Of a stretch of DNA of 64,000 nt, positions 23,731 to 31,167 are shown piece by piece (positions within the stretch are counted from its first letter, which is position 1; each line of letters begins with the position of its first letter). Source of the DNA: Streptomyces sp. ISL-96 (GTDB lineage: Bacteria > Actinomycetota > Actinomycetes > Streptomycetales > Streptomycetaceae); the NCBI RefSeq assembly GCF_018614035.1, contig NZ_JAGGPA010000006.1, positions 62,001-126,000 on the forward strand, written 5' to 3'. The translations under genes were made by a program, and so were the position numbers. The notes beneath the pieces were generated by a model that worked only from the letters and a program-made list of their open reading frames with translations, ran no database searches and was not told the DNA's origin.

Positions 23731-24561
23731 ACCCCCATGACATGGCGAAGCGGCCCGGCGCGCACTTGGTCGCCGAGGAGTTCGGTGTCGAGGACCCCTG
23801 GGCGCTGAGCGACGATCAGCCGCCCCGCGACCCGCTTTACCTCGTCGGCAGGATGGTCGCCGAAGCCGCTCGTGATGTCGACGAGTTGCACGGCGCGCTG
23901 ACCCGTGCCGCCCAGTCCGCGATCGAGCTTCTTGAGCCCGTCAGGCGGGGTGATCACGCCGGCATGCGCGGCTGGTACGGCATCCTGCGCACCACGGGTC
24001 CGCAGATCGAGCTGCTCGTCGCCCGCCGGGGTGCGGCTTACGAGCAACTGACCCGGGCCGTGTCCACGTACCGCCGCCTTCTGCCCGAGTCCGAGGCCGC
24101 GCTGGCCTCGAAGGCACCGCGCCAGAGCCTGGGCCTGGGCCCGGAGCAGGCGCCGGGGCGGGACGATGACTGGGCCATCTCGGGTGGTCGCCAGCTCCGA
24201 GCCCTTGAAGCCGTGGAGGCGGGCGGGCTTTCGATTCCACCGGAGCGGGGCCTACGGCTACATCTATCTCTCCGACGGGCGGGGCCAACGCCCCAATCCA
24301 GAGGTCTGGCCCGAAACCGTCCAGCGGCTGGTCGCCGACGGGCTATTGGACCAGGACACCAGCGAGGGACTGTACCGGCCTGGACAGCTCCTCTCGCTCA
24401 CGCCGCAGGGCGAGGCGACCCTTCGAGATGCACGTACGGGCACGCCGCGCGTATCCGCCGCCCTCAGCCGCAGCAACACTGCGGTGATCTCCGGCGTCGT
24501 CGCCGATTCAGCTGTCGCACCCGCAACAAGCGCGGCCACCAAGCCTTCCCGTTCCCGCTGA
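23727..24561 (+). pseudogene. Winged-helix-like tailed protein with a frameshift
   Basis: The first frame (from 23727) encodes a helical domain to about residue 165 and begins a helix RQLRALEAVEAGGL. One extra T at 24229-24231 then moves the rest to another frame, where FHRSGAYGYIYLSDGRGQRP, VWPETVQRLVADGLLD and LLSLTPQGEATLRD complete a winged-helix-like domain. RVSAALSRSNTAVIS and KPSRSR form the shared tail. Joined, the protein would have about 277 residues. The second frame could start at the ATG at 24166, but that splits the domain. Confidence 0.75.
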
Positions 24562-24585
24562 TTCCCCCCGGAAAGGACGTCCCCC

Positions 24586-25128
24586 ATGTCCACCGCGACC
24601 TACACCCGCCGCTTGGTCGAGCACCGGTACGGCCGCCCGCTGGAGGACCTCCAGCGCCACGGCGCGCATGGCGGTTCGGGCGATCCCGTTCTGCCGATCG
24701 TGCTGCGGCGGCTCGGCGGTCTGTCCGAGACGAACGTCCATGCCCGTGCCGCCCGCCGCAACCTCGACGCGGCCTGGCAGCGCTGCCGCTCCGGCGAGCA
24801 CGCTCTCGACGACCTCGTGCTGCGGTACGCGGCCGAAGTCGTGGACCTGGAACGCCAGGAGCAGTCGGAAGCCGAGGCGGTGTGGGACCTGCTGGACGTC
24901 CGCCTCCTGCTGGACCAGCCTGCCGCCCGCCAGCCTTCGGCTCGGCGAACCGGACCCGCGCCGGGCGATGAGGACCTCATGGCCATCGCCCGCCAGGTCG
25001 CCGCCCGTCTCCCCCGGCTCAACCGCGAATCCCTGCGTCAGGGCCTGCGCGACCGAGGCAGCCACGTCAGCAACCGGCGCCTCGGCACGATGCTCCAGCG
25101 TCTTCGCGCCGAGCGCGACCCTCACTGA
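24586..25128 (+). CDS. Hypothetical protein with C-terminal HTH-like region
   Basis: A 180-residue protein starting after GGAAAGGA. The N-terminal half is helical (YTRRLVEHRYGRPLEDLQRH). The last 60 residues (EDLMAIARQVAARLPRLNRE, LRQGLRDRGSHVSNRRLGTMLQRLR) look like a DNA-binding HTH of the type found in Streptomyces element proteins. No tail. The N-terminal phrase 'YGRPLEDLQ' resembles 'WGRPIEALES' of the protein at 27144, suggesting a shared small domain. Confidence 0.7.
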   Translation: MSTATYTRRLVEHRYGRPLEDLQRHGAHGGSGDPVLPIVLRRLGGLSETNVHARAARRNLDAAWQRCRSGEHALDDLVLRYAAEVVDLERQEQSEAEAVWDLLDVRLLLDQPAARQPSARRTGPAPGDEDLMAIARQVAARLPRLNRESLRQGLRDRGSHVSNRRLGTMLQRLRAERDPH

Positions 25129-25177
25129 CCCGCGCCCAGCCGCCCGATTCACCTTTTGTTATAACGGAGTTACCGCC

Positions 25178-26014
25178 ATGTCCACCCCTGTACAGCCCGC
25201 AACCTCTCAGATCGGCTCCGTCGACGCGCAGCGCGTCGAGGACGCGCTGTCTCTGATAGCGCCGAAGTGGACCACCTGGTCGGCGCAGACCCTGGCCCAG
25301 CAGGGCGGCCCCATGCGTGTGCGTGACGTCGCCGCCAGGCTCCCCTTCGTCAGCGAGTAGTTCGTCGGCAAGCGGCTGGCCCAGATGCACGCTGACGGAC
25401 TGGTGACCCGAGCCGTTGATCGCCTCGGTGCCCCGTACCAGCTCAGCGGGTTCGGCAACTCACTGTCCTCGGTGCACCGGGCGCTGTCCGACTGGTCCCA
25501 GACGAACCTGCCGCTCGGCAAGGTGACCGGTGCCGAGCGCGTCGAGGACGCCGTGCGCCGACTGCGCCTTCGCCGCTCGACCGCCGTAATCCAGGTCCTC
25601 GACGCGGGCGGGCCCATGCGGTTCGTCCACATCGCCGAGGAGGCCGGACTGGACAACGGCTTCACCCAGCAGCGGCTGCACCGGCTTCAGCTCGATGGCC
25701 TGGTCGCCCGCACCGGGCCGCGCCACGGCGATCCGTACGTCCTGACCGACGCCGGGCGGGCGCTGGGCCCGGTTTTCACAGCCGTCGAGCGCTGGAGCAA
25801 TCCCGTCGCCACACGGCGTCCCGCCGCTGCCCCGATCGTGGCGGCCACCCGCACCCACACCGGCATCCCGCTGGGGTCGGACGGTATCCGTATCGCAGCG
25901 GCCCTGCGTCGGAGCACCGCCGCGCCGAGCTCCCTGTTCAGCCACGCTCCGCAGCCACAACCACGGGTGCCGACGGCCGTCACCGTCCAGTCGGCCCCCT
26001 CTCGGGGCCGGTGA
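25178..26014 (+). pseudogene. Duplicated winged-helix (HxlR/MarR-like) tailed protein with an internal amber codon
   Basis: Translation from the ATG at 25178 gives a first wing-helix domain (RVEDALSLIAPKWTTW, GGPMRVRDVAARLPFVSE) that stops at TAG 25358-25360 in the recognition region. The same frame continues as FVGKRLAQMHADGLVTR and a second copy of the domain (RVEDAVRRLRL, GGPMRFVHIAEEAGLDNGF). The tail RIAAALRRSTAAPSSL to SAPSRGR ends it. A C-to-T change of a Gln codon explains the stop, since the equivalent position of the second domain holds a Gln-Gln pair. A downstream open part (from 25385) alone might still be made. Confidence 0.75.
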
Positions 26015-26135
26015 TCGGCGTGGCGCTGAGAGCCAGCCGCGTCTCCCCATGGCCACGAAGCCCGCGCGCCTTCAAGCAGCTCGTTCCGCTGCGCACGCGG
26101 GCACGTTCCCCTCCTTACGCCCCGGAGCCTCGACT

Positions 26136-27080
26136 ATGAGCACCCAGCAGCCCTACGACCAGCATCCCTACCAAGAGGTACTAGTCAGCCCCATGTACCT
26201 GGCCGGCTCCAACGGGACCGGAGACGCTGGCTTCGCCCCCGTCGCCCGCTGGCCGCACCACTATCTCGACGAGGGTCCCTGCCAGCTCCTTGTTACCTCG
26301 CCCGACCAGAGGATTCGTATCGGCTGGTTCGGCGACGACTTCGAGCTGTGGAAGATCACCGCAGCCGAGGACGCCGTCTCCGCACCCCGCTGGACGGCAA
26401 CCTTCAACCATGTCACCCCGGCCGAGATCGTCGCCGGTCTCACCACCGCTCTGGCCCACGACTACGCCGAGGCCGACGCTGCTGACGGCAACGGGCGATT
26501 TCTGGCGAGCCCGTCGTTGTACTGGGCCGACGCCGTCCGGCCGCTGACCGATGCCGGCTGGACCCGCGACGGCGGGGCCGAGCGCGGCACCGTCGAGATC
26601 CTCGCCCCTGACGGACAAGCAGGCGTCCTGATCGACAACCGTCTCTCTGACTGGGACGACGAAACCGTCACGCTGTGGGCCGGTCCACCGGGCTGGGGCA
26701 CTCGCGCGGAGGCGGTCTTCACAGCCCGCACCCCGTCCCACTTGATCGCCGCGACGGCAGCCGCCATGACCGATTCAGCCCCGGTGCTGCGTGAGCGGCA
26801 TCAGCTCGACCGCAAGGTGGAGCACCTGGTCACGCTCACCCCCGTCGGCCCAACCGCCCCCCAGATCTCTCGGGCTCCGACCCCACTCGACGTGCGCCGC
26901 ACCGCTGTCGCCCAGGCCGTCCACCGCGCTGCACGCGCTCCGCAGACAGCCGCCGACCTCCGGGTCATGGCCGCCCGCAGCCGCACGGCGACTTCGGCAC
27001 AGAACCGGTCGAGCACGTCCGCGCACACTCTCGGGGCCCGGCCGCTGGCCAACCCGTCGGCCCCGCGGCACAGCCGCTGA
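26136..27080 (+). CDS. DUF317 double-domain protein, tailed
   Basis: A 314-residue protein. Two DUF317 domains are visible: residues 10-100 (VSPMYLAGSNGTGDAG, VTSPDQRIRIGWFGDDFELWKI, TPAEIVAGLTTALAHDY) and 115-215 (LYWADAVRPLTDAGW, RGTVEILAPDG, TPSHLIAATAAAM). DUF317 is widespread on Streptomyces plasmids and elements; function unknown. The tail starts RVMAARSRTATSAQ and ends APRHSR. The frame is open to an ATG at 26049, but the first DUF317 strand starts right after 26136. Confidence 0.8.
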   Translation: MSTQQPYDQHPYQEVLVSPMYLAGSNGTGDAGFAPVARWPHHYLDEGPCQLLVTSPDQRIRIGWFGDDFELWKITAAEDAVSAPRWTATFNHVTPAEIVAGLTTALAHDYAEADAADGNGRFLASPSLYWADAVRPLTDAGWTRDGGAERGTVEILAPDGQAGVLIDNRLSDWDDETVTLWAGPPGWGTRAEAVFTARTPSHLIAATAAAMTDSAPVLRERHQLDRKVEHLVTLTPVGPTAPQISRAPTPLDVRRTAVAQAVHRAARAPQTAADLRVMAARSRTATSAQNRSSTSAHTLGARPLANPSAPRHSR

Positions 27081-27143
27081 CCCCTGGGCTCCGGGGCATC
27101 ACCTCTGACCGAAGCAGCACCTCCGAATGCCGGGAGTTCCGCC

Positions 27144-27632
27144 ATGCCCGACGCCACCGCGCTCGACCAGGCCACGGCCATGATCGAGAAAGCCTGGGGC
27201 CGCCCTATCGAAGCTCTGGAATCCCTCGCGGTCCGCCGCCCCGCCGAGGACCCTCTCCTGCGCTCGGCGATGCATATCCGATCGACCCTCGTCGTCTCGA
27301 ACAACACGGTCGCCGTCCACCAGGACCGCTTGCACGCCCTCACCCGGCCCGGCCATGTGCCGGCCTTCTACGACCTGGAGCGGATCACGAGCTCGGCGGT
27401 GGACCTGCGGGTCGCGCAGGCCGAGAGCCGGACCGCCCTGCAGGCGATCAGCCACGTGATAGAAGCCCGCGAAGCCGCCGCAACAGCGGACCGCGCACCG
27501 GCGGTTCGCTTGGCCCAGGCCGCTGTCGCCCGCTCGGCGCACGCACCGCGCGCCCTGGGCCAACCACCCGACCAGCCCGCTCCGTCGGCCGCTGCCGGCC
27601 CGACGGTGGCCGCGACCGGGCCACGCCGCTAA
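27144..27632 (+). CDS. Tailed accessory protein, helical
   Basis: A 162-residue helical protein (residues 5-110) with no known domain. The N-terminus (AMIEKAWGRPIEALESLAVR) resembles that of the protein at 24586. It ends with RLAQAAVARSAHAPRA and a disordered stretch to ATGPRR, the shared tail. It is the last tailed gene of the operon and converges with a short leftward gene, sharing stop-codon bases. Confidence 0.7.
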   Translation: MPDATALDQATAMIEKAWGRPIEALESLAVRRPAEDPLLRSAMHIRSTLVVSNNTVAVHQDRLHALTRPGHVPAFYDLERITSSAVDLRVAQAESRTALQAISHVIEAREAAATADRAPAVRLAQAAVARSAHAPRALGQPPDQPAPSAAAGPTVAATGPRR

Positions 27633-27901
27633 CTGCTCAGTCCGTGTCTTCGTCGCGGTGCGCTTCCCCGAACCGGGAGCCCGGCCAACTCCTCCACCGT
27701 CAGCTCGACGCACCGCCCATCCGCGATCCGGCGCTCCGCCACGGCTTCCCCGTCACGCTTCTCCTCGGTGTCGGGCTTCGTACGCACGGCCCACTGGCCG
27801 TCGGCGACCATCGCGATGTCACCCACCGTCCACGGTCGCCCGGCCGCCCGGATCTTGCGCTCCAGCCCTGCTCCGTCCCAGTGTCTGCTCGGCTCCGCCA
27901 C
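27629..27901 (-). CDS. Small hypothetical protein
   Basis: A 90-residue protein on the opposite strand, starting with GTG after a strong GGGGAGAAGG ribosome site. The sequence contains WTVGDIAMVADGQWAVRTKPD and a C-terminal ELTVEELAGLPVRG, looking like a small beta-rich domain. No family recognised. It breaks the otherwise rightward transfer operon, so a new transcription unit probably begins after it. The following 220 bp (27902-28121) show no gene. Confidence 0.55.
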   Translation of the reverse strand: MAEPSRHWDGAGLERKIRAAGRPWTVGDIAMVADGQWAVRTKPDTEEKRDGEAVAERRIADGRCVELTVEELAGLPVRGSAPRRRHGLSS

Positions 27902-28121
27902 GCCTTCTCCCCTTTCGGCTTCGTACGGCCTTGCATCGCAACCCAGTTACGACAACCGTCCGCGCCGGCCCATTCCCCGGCCCGTCGGACCAACGCTCCC
28001 GACGGCCAGTTCGCCCACGGCAGACACCACCTTCCGGGAAACGACTACGTACTTCGGCACACCGCATGTCAACGTACGGGTGTCGGGAAAAGTCGCAGGT
28101 CAACGAAGGGAACGTCTAGTC

Positions 28122-28469
28122 GTGAGCGCCTCCAGTACCCTCCTGCCCGCTGTCGTCCGCCCCGCCGTGGAGGAGCGCGCCTGGCTCTCCAGTGACCACT
28201 GCGCGGGCCCGGTGCTCGAACTTCTCGGGGCGCTCGGCTGGGCGATGGTCGACACCCCGGAAGCCAACGTGCACTGCACCAGCCCGGACGGCCGCGTCTA
28301 CGTCGGCTGGCTCCCCGAGGACGCCGCCGCCTGGAGGCGGGGCATCGTCTGGCAGGTCCGGGTGGTCCCCGCCGACGCCGAGCCCTGGGTCCAGGAGTTC
28401 GGCCTCTACACCCCCTCCGAGGCCGTCGCCGGATTCATCGCCGCCCTCGTCGCCAACCCCTCCCGCTGA
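28122..28469 (+). CDS. Single DUF317 domain protein
   Basis: A 115-residue protein starting with GTG after AAGGGA. It has the DUF317 pattern WLSSDHCAGPVLELLGALGW, CTSPDGRVYVGWLPED and TPSEAVAGFIAALVANPSR. It is a one-domain relative of the protein at 26136 and carries no tail. It follows a likely promoter region after a strand switch. Confidence 0.8.
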   Translation: MSASSTLLPAVVRPAVEERAWLSSDHCAGPVLELLGALGWAMVDTPEANVHCTSPDGRVYVGWLPEDAAAWRRGIVWQVRVVPADAEPWVQEFGLYTPSEAVAGFIAALVANPSR

Positions 28470-28575
28470 CCGTGCGGCGGCCGGGACGCCCTCCCGGCCG
28501 CCGCGCACACCGCACCCCCGTTGATCGACTCATTCATCGAGCCGACCGGCCCCTGACCACCGAGAGGAACGCGTC

Positions 28576-28848
28576 TTGACCTTCCGCGCCCCGCTGTCCA
28601 ACCACCACGCCGACGGCACCAACTGCCCGGCGGACCACAAGCACACCAGCTCCGGCAAGCCGCTCCACCCCGACTGCCCCGGCCGCACCTACTCCCAGGC
28701 CGTCTGCTCCTGCGGTGACTGGCAGATGACGAACCCCGGCAAGGGCTACGTCAACGAGTCCCGCAGGCGGCACCTCGCCAGCCATCCCAAGCCGGAGGCG
28801 ACCGGCCCGAAGGTCCTGCGCGACCTGCTCCGCCTCGACGCCCACTGA
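28576..28848 (+). CDS. Small Cys/His-rich hypothetical protein
   Basis: A 90-residue protein starting with TTG after GAGAGGAA. Cys and His residues are spaced so that a zinc site is possible (NCPADHKH, CPGRT, CSCGDWQM, RRRHLASH), similar to small zinc-finger proteins of Streptomyces elements. The stop overlaps the region just before the next gene by one base. Confidence 0.7.
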   Translation: MTFRAPLSNHHADGTNCPADHKHTSSGKPLHPDCPGRTYSQAVCSCGDWQMTNPGKGYVNESRRRHLASHPKPEATGPKVLRDLLRLDAH

Positions 28849-28898
28849 TGCTCCACCAACACTGCTTCGCCCAACCGATCCCGCTCCCGGAGGTTCCC

Positions 28899-29111
28899 GT
28901 GCCCCACTACCTGACCGTCGGCCACCTGCTCCGCCAGCTCCAGAACCTCGACCCCAACCTGCCGATCCGCCTCGCCGTCAACCCCGACTGGCCCTTCACC
29001 CACTACCTCGGCACCGACGTCGTCGTGCGCGACGGCGTCGCGTTCATCGCCGACGACGGCCAGGAGGACTACCTCCCGCCGGCAGTCCGCGGCGCCCTCG
29101 CCTGGGCCTGA
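28899..29111 (+). CDS. Small hypothetical protein
   Basis: A 70-residue protein beginning with GTG after CGGAGG. The sequence LTVGHLLRQLQNLDPNLPIRLAVNPDWPF followed by a strand DVVVRDGVAFIADD resembles small phage- or plasmid-borne proteins that report a value, of unknown function. The frame is open upstream to 28848, but the internal GTG has the good ribosome site. Confidence 0.65.
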   Translation: MPHYLTVGHLLRQLQNLDPNLPIRLAVNPDWPFTHYLGTDVVVRDGVAFIADDGQEDYLPPAVRGALAWA

Positions 29112-29147
29112 CCAACCCCTGCGCACCGACCCCGAAAGGAGGCCCCC

Positions 29148-29537
29148 ATCTCACCGCGACTCCACACTTGCGCCGCCCGCCCGCTGCACGGCCTCGCCCT
29201 GCGGCCCATGCCGTCCGGAATGCGCGGCGCACTCGTCCACCGCATCTCCGCCCTCCCCAACGGACCACTCGACGTCTCCTGGCTCCCGGCCGGCACCCCC
29301 AGACTCCCTCTCGGCCGCATCCGCCTGCACTGGGAACCCGCCTCCCTGTCGGGCTGGGACGTCACCGCCCACCTCTGGCTGGCCAACGCCGAGGTCCATC
29401 TCGCCTCCTGGCCGGCCGCACCCGACGACTGGCCGCACCTGGTCCGCCCGACCATCCACGAGGTACGCGGCCTGTGCGCCGCCCTCGCAGTGGCCACCGC
29501 CGCCCTCGACCTCTCCAATCGCCTCGCCGAGGTCTGA
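29148..29537 (+). CDS. Hypothetical protein with a probable AUC start
   Basis: A consensus ribosome site AAAGGAGG (29135-29142) lies 5 bases before ATC at 29148, in frame with an open region to 29537. No ATG, GTG or TTG is available at that spacing; the first ATG is 60 bp later. From ATC the protein has 129 residues, with RIRLHWEPASLSGWDVTAHLWLAN and a helical end. Either AUC is used or the original ATG has mutated and the gene is weakly expressed. A terminator follows directly. Confidence 0.55.
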   Translation: MSPRLHTCAARPLHGLALRPMPSGMRGALVHRISALPNGPLDVSWLPAGTPRLPLGRIRLHWEPASLSGWDVTAHLWLANAEVHLASWPAAPDDWPHLVRPTIHEVRGLCAALAVATAALDLSNRLAEV

Positions 29538-29548
29538 CAGCAACCGCA

Positions 29549-29584
29549 AAGGCCGCCCCGCGCCGATCAGGCAGGGGCGGCCTT
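29549..29584 (+). terminator. Hairpin terminator ending the transfer region
   Basis: AAGGCCGCCCC (29549-29559) pairs with GGGGCGGCCTT (29574-29584), a perfect 11-bp stem ending in TT on either strand. It lies 12 bp after the stop of the last gene of the long rightward block. Confidence 0.8.
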
Positions 29585-29641
29585 GCCGTACGCCCAGCCG
29601 CGCGTTGCGTACGCTTATCACCGACGAACGAGGAGGACGCG

Positions 29642-29878
29642 ATGGCCGACGACCAGCCGCTCTGGGGGTATCCGGAGGTCGCCGCCCACCTGGGCATCAG
29701 CATCCGAGCAGCCCGGAGCCGCAAGAGCCGGGGCAGCCTGCCGGAGCCCGACGACACCAGCGTGCCGGACAGGCCGCGTTGGAGGCCCGCCACCTTTCAG
29801 GACTGGAAGCCGGTCGGCCGGGGGTTCCGTAGCGACCTGCACGGCACCGCTCAGCACAGCGGCACCGCATCCGGCTGA
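29642..29878 (+). CDS. Small AlpA/excisionase-like HTH protein
   Basis: A 78-residue protein with a strong GAGGAGG site. The beginning LWGYPEVAAHLGISIRAARSRKSRGSLPEPD is a MerR/AlpA-type HTH, as in excisionases and small element regulators, and RPRWRPATFQDWKP completes the wing. It follows a palindromic GCGTTGCGTACGC sequence that may be its promoter or operator. It probably regulates or assists excision; a second candidate excisionase lies next to the integrase at 62 kb. Confidence 0.8.
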   Translation: MADDQPLWGYPEVAAHLGISIRAARSRKSRGSLPEPDDTSVPDRPRWRPATFQDWKPVGRGFRSDLHGTAQHSGTASG

Positions 29879-29910
29879 CCAGTGGTCGGTCCCGCCCGTA
29901 GGCTGCGGCC

Positions 29911-30144
29911 ATGACGACCGACTCGCCGATGCCGTCCCCGCCGTTCCCCTCACCCGACAACGCCATGCTTCGGTTGGTCGTCGGCAACGCCATCGCATCG
30001 GTCCGCAGCGGTGAAGCCTCGGTGGAGGAGGCGATCCTCCACGCGGCCGTCCACGGCTGGTACGAGGGCCATATCCAAGGCGAGGACGAGTGCCCCGGCT
30101 GCGACTTCCGGGGCGAGCTGCCCAAGCACAGCAACCGCGGCTGA
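29911..30144 (+). CDS. Small hypothetical protein
   Basis: A 77-residue protein with a helix (MLRLVVGNAIASVRSGEASVEEAILHAAVHGWYEGHI, read in two parts: MLRLVVGNAIASV and EEAILHAAVHGWYEGHI) and a C-terminal CPGCDF pair that may bind a metal together with a third ligand. Similar short proteins occur near DUF317 genes in Streptomyces. The downstream 320 bp contain a direct repeat described separately. Confidence 0.6.
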   Translation: MTTDSPMPSPPFPSPDNAMLRLVVGNAIASVRSGEASVEEAILHAAVHGWYEGHIQGEDECPGCDFRGELPKHSNRG

Positions 30145-30268
30145 GCGCGGCTAGATTCCGGAGCTCGCAGCTCGACCAAGCGTTCGCGCGACTCGCCGCA
30201 CCAGTGTGGGCCCGTCAAGGCCGACGACTTCGGGTTGTACGTCATGAAGTTGTCCACCTAGGGGCGCA

Positions 30269-30313
30269 GACCTGCGGTGATGCGGTTATCCCGGTGGCTG
30301 ACCTGCGGTGATG
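30269..30313. repeat. 14-bp direct repeat
   Basis: GACCTGCGGTGATG occurs at 30269-30282 and again at 30300-30313, separated by 17 bp. The second copy runs directly into the left ~100-bp flanking repeat. A partial third copy (GACCTGCGG) is found near 37053, just before the right flanking repeat. This supports a duplicated junction. Confidence 0.7.
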
Positions 30314-30315
30314 AC

Positions 30316-30423
30316 CTTTCGGCTGTTTCCCGCTCGTGCCCCGTGATGCAGCCAAGTCCCAGAAGGCCCCAAGGGAACTCCCACTGCCGACGGCCACTCT
30401 TTCGGCTCTATGCAGGGACAGAG
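30316..30423. repeat. Left flanking repeat of the CHAT module (~108 bp)
   Basis: CTTTCGGCTGTTTC, the TGATGCAGCC block, GGGAACTCCCACT and CACTCTTTCGGCTCT align in the same order with 37089-37182 in direct orientation; the right copy is a few bases shorter. The two copies enclose the four-gene conflict module at 30466-36990. No coding function is clear for the repeat. Confidence 0.75.
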
Positions 30424-30465
30424 GCCCACGGAGGTCATTGAGGCCGATGCGCGCTGCAGGACCGC

Positions 30466-31083
30466 TCAGTTCGGCTGCGGGGTCTTCACCGAGCCGTCCG
30501 GCTGGATGTGCAAGGTCGGCGAGCGCGACGCCTCCGAGAAGGAACCTCCGCTGGCCGCCACTTCGACTTGAGTCTGCACCGCGGCGTGGACGCGTGCCAC
30601 GGAGCACCCCTTCACAGTCAGCCACATGGTCTTCCCGGCTTCCACCGTCGCGGTGACATCGCTGTCCGCGGCTCCGCACGGCACGAACTGCTGGGCGCGC
30701 ACGTATCCGAGGCGCAACCGGAGAACTTGGGGTCCACCGGCGTTGCGGGCCATGACGCCGAACTGGACCGAGTCCCGAGTGACGCGTGCGCAGGGCGTCC
30801 ACTCCACGGATCCCACGGCCTGCGGCCGGGTGGCGCAGTGGGTATCGGGGTCCGCCGACAGGGAGGCAGAGCCGGTGACCGCCCCTGGCCGACCGCTCAC
30901 GGGCGTCTCGACGACCGGCCGTTCGGCGACGTCGGCGGGTCGATCACGGTCGTCGTCGAACCAGCCCTGAGCCCACGCGCCCACCAGGCCGGAGACGACG
31001 GCGGGAACCAGGAGGGCGAGTGCTTTGTACCACCACGCCGACCGCTGCGGGGCAGGCGGCTGCGGGGGAGGAGGTGAGGTCAT
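30466..31083 (-). CDS. Membrane-anchored protein next to the CHAT module
   Basis: A 205-residue protein with a Pro-rich cytoplasmic start, one transmembrane helix (about 18-40, KALALLVPAVVSGLVGAWAQG) and an extracytoplasmic domain with four cysteines (CATR, CARV, PCGAA, GCSVA) that could form disulfides. Function unknown. It lies inside the region bounded by the ~100-bp repeats and points the same way as the two CATRA-like genes, so it may be a module member. Confidence 0.7.
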   Translation of the reverse strand: MTSPPPPQPPAPQRSAWWYKALALLVPAVVSGLVGAWAQGWFDDDRDRPADVAERPVVETPVSGRPGAVTGSASLSADPDTHCATRPQAVGSVEWTPCARVTRDSVQFGVMARNAGGPQVLRLRLGYVRAQQFVPCGAADSDVTATVEAGKTMWLTVKGCSVARVHAAVQTQVEVAASGGSFSEASRSPTLHIQPDGSVKTPQPN

Positions 31084-31167
31084 GATGCGCCCGTTCTCGA
31101 TCGGTCGAAAGGGTGGTTTCCCTGTGCGGCCTCCGTGACCTGCGCGCCCGGCGGACCGCAGGTGCCG

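Noticed and set aside
24166..24561. Separate gene starting at the ATG at 24166
   Set aside because: It would begin inside a domain; joining it to the preceding frame by one base restores a complete winged-helix-like domain, so one frameshifted gene is more likely.
25141..25177. AT-rich TTTTGTTATAACGG as an internal promoter
   Set aside because: Contains a TATAAC-like element and a short palindrome, but no -35 partner at good distance; too weak to list.
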